A DNA stretch of 38,537 bases, from NCBI GenBank assembly GCA_001730015.1, contig MDLA01000076.1, positions 1 to 38,537 on the forward strand, in the 5' to 3' direction. The notes beneath the pieces were generated by a model. The model saw only the letters and a program-made list of their open reading frames with translations. It was not told the origin of the DNA and did not search any database. The stretch's first letter is position 1; every line of letters begins with the position of its first letter. Position numbers and translations under genes: made by a program. Positions 8,371-16,444 of this stretch are shown here, piece by piece. Source of the DNA: Chromatiales bacterium (ex Bugula neritina AB1). Lineage in GTDB: Bacteria; Pseudomonadota; Gammaproteobacteria; Granulosicoccales; Granulosicoccaceae.

Positions 8371-9402
8371 ATGTCGGTCGAACCGAAAATTGTCTGTAAC
8401 AATATTTGGAAGGTCTTTGGCCCGAAGCCGGAGCAGGTTTTAAAAACACTTGACCGCTCGCTGTCGCGGGATGACGTCCAGCGGCAGACCGGCCATGTTA
8501 TTGCGGTAAAAGATGTGTCGTTCTCTGTCGAGCAGGGTGAAACATTTGTCGTCATGGGTTTGTCTGGTTCTGGTAAATCGACGCTGGTGCGCTGTTTGTC
8601 ACGGTTGATCGACCCTACCGAGGGGCAGGTTCTGGTCGATGGTAGAGACATCACTACCGTCTCTCAGAGTGAGCTAAAAAACCTGCGGCGCCATAAAATG
8701 GCCATGGTGTTTCAGCATTTCGGGTTGTTTCCACACAGGCGGGTTATAGACAACGTCGCCTACGGGCTGGAGGTTCGCGGTGAGGGGAGAGAGCAGCGCT
8801 ATGAAAAGGCCCTCGACACCATAAAGCTGGTCGGACTCGATGGTTGGGAAGATCGCTATCCGAGGGAATTGTCAGGTGGTATGCAGCAGCGAGTGGGGCT
8901 GGCCAGAGCGATGGCTGTGGACCCCGAAATATTACTGTTCGACGAACCATTCTCTGCGCTTGACCCGCTAATTCGCCGCGAAATGCAGGATGAACTGCTC
9001 GATCTGCAAGCGCGTCTGAAAAAGACTATGGTATTTATTACGCACGATTTCCTCGAAGCGATAAAAATGGGCGATCACATCATGATTATGCGAGACGGTG
9101 CTATATCGCAGATGGGTACGCCGGAAGATATCGTTGCCAACCCGGTAGATAAGTATGTCGCAGACTTCACGGAAGATGTTCCGCGATATAAAGTGCTGTC
9201 GGCGGGCAAGGTTATGCGATCCCTGAATGGTTCGGCAGGTAAAACCGGCCTGGCTACCGTGCCAATGTCAGCCAAGATTGATAGCCTGATCAACCTGGTC
9301 GCCGACAGCGATGAGCCAGTTCAAGTGATTGATGATAATGGATCGCCCTGTGGCGAAATCGACCGATCAATTGTGATGAAGGCTATGAATGCAAGTTTGT
9401 AG
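8371..9402 (+). CDS. Betaine-type ABC transporter ATPase (ProV-like)
   Basis: A 343-residue ATPase of the ProV/OpuAA family, expected to energise the fused permease. An N-terminal extension before the nucleotide-binding domain is typical of ProV. Visible motifs are Walker A (GLSGSGKST, 63-71), Q-loop (VFQHFGLFPH), signature LSGGMQQRVGLARAMA (from 167), Walker B ILLFDEP (187-193) and the H-loop THDFLEA. The C-terminus (about 270-343) is a short region resembling part of a CBS module, which in OpuA-type transporters senses ionic strength or nucleotides. It is shorter than in full ProV. The ATPase is split from its permease by a divergent promoter and lies 114 bases upstream of the Rieske gene on the same strand. 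Confidence 0.9.
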   Translation: MSVEPKIVCNNIWKVFGPKPEQVLKTLDRSLSRDDVQRQTGHVIAVKDVSFSVEQGETFVVMGLSGSGKSTLVRCLSRLIDPTEGQVLVDGRDITTVSQSELKNLRRHKMAMVFQHFGLFPHRRVIDNVAYGLEVRGEGREQRYEKALDTIKLVGLDGWEDRYPRELSGGMQQRVGLARAMAVDPEILLFDEPFSALDPLIRREMQDELLDLQARLKKTMVFITHDFLEAIKMGDHIMIMRDGAISQMGTPEDIVANPVDKYVADFTEDVPRYKVLSAGKVMRSLNGSAGKTGLATVPMSAKIDSLINLVADSDEPVQVIDDNGSPCGEIDRSIVMKAMNASL

Positions 9403-9403
9403 G

Positions 9404-9464
9404 CCGGGCTAATGATTATTATCAATCTGCAGGAAGTTGCCACTTGCAGATTGCACAAGCCCGG
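9404..9464 (+). promoter_or_regulatory. Intercistronic double-stem hairpin
   Basis: Between the ATPase and Rieske genes, CCGGGCT (9404-9410) can pair with AGCCCGG (9458-9464). Inside it, CAATCTGCA (9423-9431) pairs perfectly with TGCAGATTG (9445-9453). No T-run follows, so it is not a classic terminator. It may be an RNA processing or stability element that sets different levels for transporter and oxygenase. Confidence 0.5.
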
Positions 9465-9516
9465 GACCAATTAACAGAAGCGACGCAGTTAAATCGACCA
9501 ATAGCAGGAGAACAAC

Positions 9517-10665
9517 ATGCCTGAAAAATACAGTGATCCAGCCACCCGCGATCTCACCAACTACAAGTTACCGCTGGTTGAAGAAGCAGGCAGTTCCTTC
9601 ACGCTGCCTTCGTATCTGTATACAGACCCTGATGTCTATGAGCTGGAGAAAGAAAAAATCTTCTATCGCACGTGGCAATATGTCGCGCCGATCAGTTTTT
9701 TTAAGGAAGCTGGTGACTACATCACCGTACAGATTTGTGATCAGAGTATGTACGTGATGATGGGCAGCAATAACGAGCTGCGTGCGTTTTACAATGTGTG
9801 CCAGCACCGGGCACATGAGTTGTTGCCAAAAGGTAGTGGCAATGTCAGTAAACTGGTTGTCTGCCCGTATCACGCATGGGCTTATAATCATGAAGGATCA
9901 TTGCGCGGCGCACCACGAACAAAACAGCGCCCCGGTTTTAACAAGGCCGACTATTCTCTCAAGCAGGCAAGGCTTGAGGTGTTTCTAAACTGCGTATTTA
10001 TTAACCTTGATATAGACGCCACACCACTTTCTGAGCAGGCTGCTGATCTGGAGCAGGATGTCCGCGAAAAACTACCGTACTTCGATCAGTTGAACAGCCC
10101 GGTTGAAGGTTTACTGGGCGAAAGCTACATCAGGGCGGGCTGGAAAGTTGTTGTTGATAACTATGTTGAATGCTACCACTGCGATCATGCGCATCCTGCA
10201 TTTGCAGATCTTATCTGTATGGACAGCTATCAACACGATACCTTTGGCATTTGGGCGAGGCAACTGGGAGGAGACATTCGACAGGATAACTCTGCCTATG
10301 GTCTGGCAGACAACGAGCCGTGTATGCAGTCGTCATTCTGGTTTCTATGGCCAAACACCACGTTTAATGTGTTACCCGGTACAGAAGAGCTGAATATTTC
10401 AGCCATTAGGCCTATTAGTCTGGAAGAGAGCGACTTTGGCGGCCACAGTGTGTCAGTCAGTGGCGAATACAACAAGCCCAGAGCAGAATATACCGCCGAT
10501 GTTCTGGTGCCTGAAGATATCGCACTGTGCGAAAGTGTACAGAGAGGGCTTAAGTCGAAAGGCTATTCGCAGGGGCCTATCATTGTTGACGACGCGATGT
10601 CAGGGCGTGGCGAACATGCGCTGCACCATTTTCACCGTCTGGTGCAAAAGGCACTGTCTGAGTGA
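9517..10665 (+). CDS. Rieske non-heme iron oxygenase, quaternary-amine demethylase type
   Basis: A 382-residue oxygenase component of the ring-hydroxylating family, most like the glycine-betaine (GbcA) / carnitine (CntA) branch. The Rieske [2Fe-2S] centre is Cys95-x-His97 and Cys116-x2-His119 (CQH...CPYH). The mononuclear iron site lies in DNYVECYHCDHAH: His221 and His226, with Glu218 at the position bridging the two centres. Glu there, instead of Asp, is characteristic of the QAC-acting branch. A ribosome site (AGGAG) precedes the ATG at 9517. Encoded just after the ProV-like ATPase, it probably demethylates or oxidises the imported substrate. GbcA-type demethylation releases formaldehyde. 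No reductase partner gene is in the window. Confidence 0.88.
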   Translation: MPEKYSDPATRDLTNYKLPLVEEAGSSFTLPSYLYTDPDVYELEKEKIFYRTWQYVAPISFFKEAGDYITVQICDQSMYVMMGSNNELRAFYNVCQHRAHELLPKGSGNVSKLVVCPYHAWAYNHEGSLRGAPRTKQRPGFNKADYSLKQARLEVFLNCVFINLDIDATPLSEQAADLEQDVREKLPYFDQLNSPVEGLLGESYIRAGWKVVVDNYVECYHCDHAHPAFADLICMDSYQHDTFGIWARQLGGDIRQDNSAYGLADNEPCMQSSFWFLWPNTTFNVLPGTEELNISAIRPISLEESDFGGHSVSVSGEYNKPRAEYTADVLVPEDIALCESVQRGLKSKGYSQGPIIVDDAMSGRGEHALHHFHRLVQKALSE

Positions 10666-11075
10666 TACAAAAATATATAGTCGTCTTGCCGGAAAGCGAC
10701 CTTACGCCTGAATTCTATCGTGTCAGAAAGTAGAAGGCCGGGAGTTCGATAATTTCCGCGGCAGTAATTTTCGCAAATGCGGTGCACTGAAGCCTTCAAA
10801 CTCCACAAGTGAGTCGACCGACCAAAGTGCCCGGCTCTAAACTGAATGTATACCCTGGCGTTGCATTAAATTTCGAGCACAGGAGCTTATAGAGCAGTAT
10901 AAAAGGTGCGGCACGGGTTTTTTTACTGGGTTGAACGTGGTCATTCTAAGTGATATTCAGGAAAAACGAGTGCAGCGCCTTAGATGCTGCAATAGAAGCA
11001 GCGCAGCGGTTTTAAGCCGGAATTTTGTGCAACACCAGGGTATATAAAAAGACCTGAATAATCGAGGGCATTTAA
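10666..11075. other. Gene-less stretch dominated by repeat element A
   Basis: After the Rieske gene no open frame has coding character. The first 185 bases hold no clear terminator. The rest is repeat element A (10852-11041), a 34-base spacer, and then element B. Confidence 0.6.
10852..11041 (+). mobile_element. MITE-like repeat, family A, copy 1
   Basis: A 190-bp non-coding repeat. It begins ACCCTGGCGTTGCAT and ends ATTTTGTGCAACACCAGGGT, so the ends are about 20-bp inverted repeats. The same 190-bp unit occurs at 28231-28420, and another copy enters the window's right end in reverse. Conserved interior: GATATTCAGGAAAA, then TTAGATGCTGC followed by AGAAGCAGCG, a small hairpin. It is flanked by AT on each side, possibly a 2-bp target duplication. 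No protein is encoded. Confidence 0.85.
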
Positions 11076-11249
11076 CCCGCATTAGTCACGGGATTGACTG
11101 AATCTCAATTGACCTTTGATACCACAGAGAATTTTTTCTCTTGCAGATATCAGTAAGTATTCGACGCTAGAAGAAAATCCACAGTGAAAACCCTTGCCAT
11201 GAATAAGTAAGGTCTGCGATATTCTCGCCACCCCGTGAATAATGCGGCC
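11076..11249 (+). mobile_element. MITE-like repeat, family B, copy 1
   Basis: A 174-bp non-coding repeat with inverted ends (CCGCATTAGTCACGGG and CCCGTGAATAATGCGG). It is highly similar to the reverse complement of 27379-27552, which is also 174 bp. TAA flanks both ends (11073-11075 and 11250-11252), compatible with a short target duplication. Its right end forms part of the stop codon of the EmrA-like gene. Conserved interior: CCACAGAGAATTTTT and ATATCAGTAAGTATTCG. Confidence 0.85.
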
Positions 11250-12931
11250 TAATTGGCAACTATAGTGCGCTGAATTTCACCAATGCGGCGCACCCATGGA
11301 TCATAGCGGCGATGCTTTTCCGGCAAAGTGCCGATCGCCTCGTTTGCTCTTTTACGGCTGTCGAAAAGCCCACTGGCCAGGCCATATTCCGGTTGCTGAT
11401 TTTCACTGTATTTGTAGTGGTATATAACGTTGGGAAAATCGGCTGGCAGCTGTTCGGCAAAGCGCTGCAAAAATGCAAGGTCAGTAGAGGAGCCTACCTG
11501 AATGGTGAACTTTGTTTCGGCTTGCTGCGAAAGCCATTCTTCCCGCTTGATGGTGCTGTCTATTTCGACTGAAGTGTCGTCGTCAGGTGTTTTCTGCGGG
11601 CGTGAACGTTCAGGACGATTCGCTTTATCGCTTGGCTTTGCGCCTGGCTGCACGTTGTCAGAAGGTGGAATGTTTGCATTTAATGGAAGGATCGCTGCAA
11701 CCTCTATTGCTAAGGGCCTGGAAGCGGTTCTAGCTGGTAATCCGGCGCTCAAATCGGTCTGTATTCCGGTGGATGAAACCTCTCTTTGAGCGTTGTCCAT
11801 TGCCAGCGTTAATCGAAGCATTTTTTCCAGCGGACGAGGAATGTCATCTCTTTCAACCAATTTTCGCAGTATCGCAGGTGGCTGTCGTCGACGGTTGGTA
11901 TCTATTTTTGCAGTGACCGTCATGCCAGCGCGCAGGGTTGGCGCTTCTGACTGATGCTCCACCTGCAGTTCTACAGAAATTCGTTGTACAACCTTTACCC
12001 AGTTACCGGTAGCATTTTGCGGCGGCAGCAGGGCAAATTCGGCACCAGTCGCGGGTGCAATAGAGGCGACACGGGCACGCCATTCCATTTCCGGATACGC
12101 ATCGACCTGAAGTATTGCAGATTGCCCGGCGCGTAGATTGGTCAGCTGTGTTTCCTTCAGATTAGCCTGCACCCATATCCGGTTGTTTTCCAGTAAGCTG
12201 AAAACCGGGGTGCCTGCTTTTACGTACTCGCCGGCTTGCAGATGCATATTGCTGATAATGCCGCCCGACGGCGCATATACCGAGGTATTGGCCAGATCAA
12301 TAGCTGCCTGATCGAGCCGACTCTTGGCGCGAACGTAGGAGGCGTGGCTTGTCACAGCAGAACTACTGTTACCACCCAGATTCGCCAGTACCTGTTTGGC
12401 GCGCTGCTGCAAAACGGCAACCCGTTGCTCGGCGATACGTTGTTTATGTTGCGCTTCATCGAGCGTCTCTACACTGGTAACGCCTGTGTTTTGCAAGGCC
12501 TGCTGGCGCTTGAGCTGGGTGGTCATGAATCGCACATTTTCGGCTTCTACTGCTATAGCGTCCTGTGATTCTCTATAGTCTGCTCGCATTGACTCGATTT
12601 CACTTCGCGCCAGTTCTATCTCTGCCTGTGCTTCTGCAACACGCAGTGCGTACGGTTCAGGGTCGATGCGAAACAGTAACGCATTGGCTTCTACGTGCTG
12701 GTTGTCTCTGACGTTTACTTCGACAACACGGCCGTCGACATCGGAGCTGATAGCAATTATATGAGACTTAACGTAGGCATTTTCGGTAGAGACATAGCGT
12801 CCGCCTTTCATATAGAAATGGCTCGCCACCAACAGTGCGATCAGCGGGAATAAAACCAGTAGTATCAGTCGCAGAAAAAAGCGCCTGACGCGTTGGCCGA
12901 AACTGTGCGCGGGTCTCGCGGTGGCAGTCAC
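11249..12931 (-). CDS. EmrA/HlyD-type membrane fusion protein with SPOR-like tail
   Basis: A 560-residue periplasmic adaptor of an efflux pump. It has one N-terminal membrane anchor (about 17-42), the biotinyl/lipoyl-like segment VDGRVVEVNVRDNQHVEANALLFRIDPEPY, a coiled-coil hairpin rich in Ala/Gln/Glu (about 90-200), and a beta-barrel region. EmrA proteins normally end near residue 390. Here a Pro/Ser/Arg-rich linker leads to an extra domain at about 471-550 beginning AETKFTIQVGSS and ending DPWVRRI, which looks like a peptidoglycan-binding SPOR domain. The GTG start overlaps the MarR stop (GTGA), so the two are co-transcribed. The TAG stop is created at the edge of repeat element B. The partner transporter is the divergent MFS gene. 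Confidence 0.88.
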   Translation of the reverse strand: MTATARPAHSFGQRVRRFFLRLILLVLFPLIALLVASHFYMKGGRYVSTENAYVKSHIIAISSDVDGRVVEVNVRDNQHVEANALLFRIDPEPYALRVAEAQAEIELARSEIESMRADYRESQDAIAVEAENVRFMTTQLKRQQALQNTGVTSVETLDEAQHKQRIAEQRVAVLQQRAKQVLANLGGNSSSAVTSHASYVRAKSRLDQAAIDLANTSVYAPSGGIISNMHLQAGEYVKAGTPVFSLLENNRIWVQANLKETQLTNLRAGQSAILQVDAYPEMEWRARVASIAPATGAEFALLPPQNATGNWVKVVQRISVELQVEHQSEAPTLRAGMTVTAKIDTNRRRQPPAILRKLVERDDIPRPLEKMLRLTLAMDNAQREVSSTGIQTDLSAGLPARTASRPLAIEVAAILPLNANIPPSDNVQPGAKPSDKANRPERSRPQKTPDDDTSVEIDSTIKREEWLSQQAETKFTIQVGSSTDLAFLQRFAEQLPADFPNVIYHYKYSENQQPEYGLASGLFDSRKRANEAIGTLPEKHRRYDPWVRRIGEIQRTIVAN

Positions 12932-13425
12932 ACCTGGCGCTCCAGGTCTTTGTCTTTTTCCGGTTGCTGATTGTGCAGGCCGGTCGCATTGTCTAGTAGC
13001 TGCAGATTTTCCTTGATCAGCAGCAGCGTATCGACGAACCGCTCGCGCTCCTGTTCGCTCAGGCCGGCCAGTGCGTCAGCGCGCAAAGATGCCGCGTGCT
13101 GGCGCATTTCAGCGATCATCGGCTCGACGTCTCTTGTGAGGTAAACGCGATTTACCCGACGATCTCCCGGGTCGGCATCACGGCGAATCCAGTTCTTCGC
13201 CTCAAGCCGATCAAGCAATCGACCGAGGCTGGGCTTTTCAATTTCCATTAGCTCGGCAAGTTCGGTCTGTGTCAGTCCATCTTCCCGATACAGGTGCGTG
13301 AGCAGCCACCACTGCGCCCGGGTCAGATCCATATGACGCACGCGGCGATCAAAGGTGATGCGCAGCAGATGGGCAACATCGTGCAGAATCAGGCCGAAAT
13401 TTCGATCCAGGCTTTCTTTCAACAT
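12928..13425 (-). CDS. MarR-family regulator of the efflux genes
   Basis: A MarR-type winged-helix repressor of 165 residues from the ATG at 13425. The helix-turn-helix and wing are visible as LTQTELAELMEIEKPSLGRLLDRLEAKNWIRRDADPGDRR without a break, with flanking dimerisation helices. A longer in-frame version from GTG at 13506 is possible. It is disfavoured because it would place the palindrome at 13464-13479 inside the coding region and lacks a good ribosome site. A good promoter, -35 TTGCAT and -10 TAATAT, lies so close to the ATG that the message would be nearly leaderless. It probably represses itself, emrA and the divergent MFS gene. Confidence 0.85.
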   Translation of the reverse strand: MLKESLDRNFGLILHDVAHLLRITFDRRVRHMDLTRAQWWLLTHLYREDGLTQTELAELMEIEKPSLGRLLDRLEAKNWIRRDADPGDRRVNRVYLTRDVEPMIAEMRQHAASLRADALAGLSEQERERFVDTLLLIKENLQLLDNATGLHNQQPEKDKDLERQV

Positions 13426-13432
13426 GCTGCCG

Positions 13433-13499
13433 ATATTAGTTAGCCATGCAATAATATGCAATGATACAGTTGTCTGTATTACTAGTTCTTCGATATGAA
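13433..13499. promoter_or_regulatory. Divergent marR / MFS promoters with palindromic operator
   Basis: Minus strand: TTGCAT (13456-13461), 17-base spacer, TAATAT (13433-13438), only 7 bases before the marR ATG. Plus strand: TTGTCT (13470-13475), 18-base spacer, TATGAA (13494-13499), serving the MFS gene at 13548. The perfect palindrome ATACAG-TTGT-CTGTAT (13464-13479) overlaps the plus-strand -35 and lies just upstream of the minus-strand -35, as expected for a MarR operator controlling both directions. Confidence 0.65.
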
Positions 13500-13547
13500 T
13501 AGCCACCTTATCGACAAGATTCCTAACACCATCGCCGGCACTGCGCC

Positions 13548-15065
13548 ATGAGCGACACCGCCGGGCAGGTACAGCAAGGTACCGTATCGAACCCCTACAT
13601 GGTGCTGCTCACCGTCTCAGTCTGCACCATGCTTTATTCAATGACGGTAACGGTGGTTAATGTCACGCTGCCGCAGCTGCAGGGATCATTGTCTGCCAGT
13701 CCGGATCAGGTGGCGTGGATCATCACCCTGAATGTGGTGGGTACGGCCATAGTGACTCCAATGACTGGCTGGCTTACCGGCAAACTCGGGCAGCGCAATC
13801 TGTTGCTGGGTTGTGTCGGTGGCTTTGCAATCGCCTCTTTCGCTTGTGCCACCGCAGATTCGTTAGCGCCGATGCTGGGTTATCGTATCGCGCAGGGCGT
13901 ATTCGGTGGGCCGATAGTGCCAGTCTCGCAGGCCCTGGTGCTGGCCACATTCAGTGATCACAGGCGCGCAATGGCGCAAAGTTTCTTCGGCATGGCGGTT
14001 GTAGCTGGAATGGGTCTGGCGCCGGTGGTTGGTGGTTACGTTGCAGAGCAATACAACTGGCGAGCCATTTTTTTATTACTGGTGCCAGTGTGCGTCGCCT
14101 CGATGTTAATGACGATGGTGTTCATTCGACAGGGTGGCCGCAACGCCGACGTGAAGCTCGACTGGACAGGGTTTCTGTCGCTTTCTGTCGCCATCACCTG
14201 CCTGCAGTTACTGCTTGATCGAGGTAACAGTTCCGGCTGGTTCGAGTCCGGGGAAATACTGTTGTATGCCGGCGGGCTAGGGCTGTCAGCCTGGGTGTTT
14301 ATTGTGCACACGTTAACTTACGATCAGCCGTTTTTTAATCGCGAGTTACTGCGCGACCGCAACTATTGCGTCGGCCTGTTATTGGTGTGCTTTTACGGCA
14401 TGCTTAACTTTACCCCGATTACCCTGCTGCCGCCGATGCTGCAATCTCTGCACGGCTATCCGGATTCACTGGTCGGTTGGCTACTCGCCATGCGTGGTCT
14501 CGGGATGGTTGTCGGGTTTTACATTGCCGGGCGCATGGGGCATGTTGATCCTAGAATCAGCATGGCAATCGGCTTTGTGCTTGTCGGGTTTAGCGGGCTG
14601 GCGCTCGCCGTTGTAGAAACCAATGCGGTAGCAGACTGGATCGCCTGGGCCAGTCTGCTGCAAGGCCTGGGTAGCGGTGTTTTGTGGGTGCCGGTGACGA
14701 CTGCCGCCTTTTCCACACTGGCGCCAAGGCTCTTACCAGACGGTGCCGCTATATTTCACTTGTTGCGCAATGTGGGCCAGAGCATCTATATAGCACTGTC
14801 GTTCATTGTTGTGGTGCGCGGCAGCCAGGTAAACTACGCCGAGCTTATGCCGCACTTGTCGGTTTACAATGAACGGCTGGGTTTTCCCTGGGTTACCGGG
14901 ATGTGGAATATTGACAGCGCAGCTGGAATGAAGGCAATAGGCGGCGAGCTATCGCGACAGTCGCAACTGATCGCATTCAACAATGCATTTTTACTGTACT
15001 CCTGGACCTGCTTTGCAGTTGTACCGTTAGTGCTTTTCTGGCGCAAGGGGAAGCAGTCCGACTAG
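13548..15065 (+). CDS. MFS drug efflux transporter, DHA2/EmrB type
   Basis: A 505-residue inner-membrane transporter of the 14-helix DHA2 (EmrB/QacA) family. Family features visible are LNVVGTAIVTPMTGWLTGKLGQRN (motif A region), YRIAQGVFGGPIVPVSQAL and GMGLAPVVGGYVAEQYNWRAIFLL (motif C, antiporter type). It would work with the EmrA-like adaptor and a TolC-like outer-membrane channel encoded elsewhere. It is divergent from the marR-emrA pair with a shared operator. Drug or metabolite specificity cannot be read from the sequence. Confidence 0.92.
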   Translation: MSDTAGQVQQGTVSNPYMVLLTVSVCTMLYSMTVTVVNVTLPQLQGSLSASPDQVAWIITLNVVGTAIVTPMTGWLTGKLGQRNLLLGCVGGFAIASFACATADSLAPMLGYRIAQGVFGGPIVPVSQALVLATFSDHRRAMAQSFFGMAVVAGMGLAPVVGGYVAEQYNWRAIFLLLVPVCVASMLMTMVFIRQGGRNADVKLDWTGFLSLSVAITCLQLLLDRGNSSGWFESGEILLYAGGLGLSAWVFIVHTLTYDQPFFNRELLRDRNYCVGLLLVCFYGMLNFTPITLLPPMLQSLHGYPDSLVGWLLAMRGLGMVVGFYIAGRMGHVDPRISMAIGFVLVGFSGLALAVVETNAVADWIAWASLLQGLGSGVLWVPVTTAAFSTLAPRLLPDGAAIFHLLRNVGQSIYIALSFIVVVRGSQVNYAELMPHLSVYNERLGFPWVTGMWNIDSAAGMKAIGGELSRQSQLIAFNNAFLLYSWTCFAVVPLVLFWRKGKQSD

Positions 15066-15126
15066 CCGTGCCGGTCAGGTGAATAGCTATTTCTGGATCC
15101 TGCGCGCCTGGTGTGAATTCAATGAT

Positions 15127-15150
15127 TGAAACGCGTATATTGGCGTTTCA
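15127..15150. promoter_or_regulatory. Perfect inverted repeat upstream of the receptor-channel gene
   Basis: TGAAACGC (15127-15134) and GCGTTTCA (15143-15150) form a perfect 8-bp inverted repeat with the 8-base spacer GTATATTG. It lies about 62 bases past the MFS stop and about 100 bases before the receptor-channel start. No T-run follows, so an operator for the channel gene is more likely than a terminator. Confidence 0.4.
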
Positions 15151-15251
15151 TAGACTGATCTGTTTCGTCTAAACAATGTGTTAACTAACACCACTTCAAG
15201 CTTAGTAGAAACGCAGTTATTCTGTGTTTTGAAAATTGCACCGGAGATGTA

Positions 15252-16325
15252 ATGTACAGAATTACCGTGCTGGGGTTGCTGGCCCTTTGTTGCTGCCTGA
15301 CTACAAATGTTGCCAGATCTCAGAGCACGTTGTCGGTTGGTACAATCGAGCGCCCGCCTTTCGTCATGCGCGACAACGGCGGTGCTCTAACCGGTTTTTC
15401 GGTGGAGATGTGGGATGAGATTGCTCGTCGCATTGGCGTTGATTACGAGTGGCAGGTACACGATCAATTCTCGCTGATGATCGATGAAGCAATCGCCGGG
15501 AAGACTGATATTGCGGTAGCAAATATTTCTATTACTTCTAAACGGGAATCGGTAGCGGATTTTTCCCAGCCAATCTTTGAATCGGGCATGGCAATAGCCG
15601 TACGCAAAGGTGGTGGCACAAGCTATTTGGGGCTCATCTGGGAATCGGGTATTCTGCTGTTTTTGCTGGGCGCGTTGTTACTGCTTTTTGTAATTTCGAA
15701 TCTTATCTGGTTTTTTGAGAGAGGGGTAGAAGATTCCAGACACGATTATTTCCGCGATGATTATATTGGCGGTGTATGGGACGCCTTTTGGTGGGCGTTT
15801 GTGATCATGACCATGGGAGGTTTTGAGAAAGAAGTTCCGCACAAAATTATTAATCGTGTGCTGGCCATGTTCTGGATTATTACCAGCTTGTTTTTCATCT
15901 CGACATTAACCGCAAAAATCACAACGGCCCTAACGGTTGCCGAACTAAAAAGCGGTATTGAAACCTACAAAGACCTTGCAGGCAAAAGCGTAGCAGTGAC
16001 TGAGGGCTCTTCGCATCAGTCATTTTTAGAATCAAATGATATCAGGCCGCTGGTTTTCACGACTCTGGACGACCTCTATGTTGCGCTGGAGTCGCAGAAG
16101 GTTGATGCCATTGTGGCTGATTTCCCTATATTGTCTTACCATGCCTCCGGATCCGGCAGGCACTGGATGATGCTCACCGGTGAAGTATTTAATCAGGAAA
16201 ACTACGGTATTTTGATGGCGGAAGGTTCGCCTCACGCAGAGAGTATTGATCAGGCGATTTTGAAAATGCGGGAAGAGGGTTTCTACCGGAACCTCTATCA
16301 AACTTACTTCGGCGACTCCAGATAA
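15252..16325 (+). CDS. Ionotropic glutamate receptor-like ligand-gated channel
   Basis: A 357-residue protein with the GluR0-type layout. It has a signal peptide (1-22), ligand-binding lobe S1 (about 25-115), TM1 (about 122-147), a re-entrant pore loop (about 167-186), TM2 (about 187-212), then lobe S2 (about 215-355). The binding lobes are of the amino-acid SBP_bac_3 type: Arg98 in ITSKRESVADFSQP is the usual carboxylate ligand, and Asp275/Asp280 in VDAIVAD are candidates for the amino group. TM2 ends LTAKITTALTVAEL, recalling the SYTANLAAFLTV region of animal receptors. The pore reads TMGGFE at 177-182 in place of the K+ filter TVGYGD, so potassium selectivity is doubtful. A GGAG site precedes the ATG. 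It stands alone. Confidence 0.85.
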   Translation: MYRITVLGLLALCCCLTTNVARSQSTLSVGTIERPPFVMRDNGGALTGFSVEMWDEIARRIGVDYEWQVHDQFSLMIDEAIAGKTDIAVANISITSKRESVADFSQPIFESGMAIAVRKGGGTSYLGLIWESGILLFLLGALLLLFVISNLIWFFERGVEDSRHDYFRDDYIGGVWDAFWWAFVIMTMGGFEKEVPHKIINRVLAMFWIITSLFFISTLTAKITTALTVAELKSGIETYKDLAGKSVAVTEGSSHQSFLESNDIRPLVFTTLDDLYVALESQKVDAIVADFPILSYHASGSGRHWMMLTGEVFNQENYGILMAEGSPHAESIDQAILKMREEGFYRNLYQTYFGDSR

Positions 16326-16444
16326 CCTTCAAACGGCATACCACTCACTTGGCGGGTGCAGCATCGGCTTAAAGTATTGCCGACGAATAGCGTGTGCTGC
16401 CTATTAGAAGCGGATAACCGGAAAGTCCACAGCCTGTACTCGCC

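Noticed and set aside
13426..13506. GTG start giving a 192-residue MarR protein
   Set aside because: It would place the operator and promoter inside the coding region; the ATG at 13425 fits family length.
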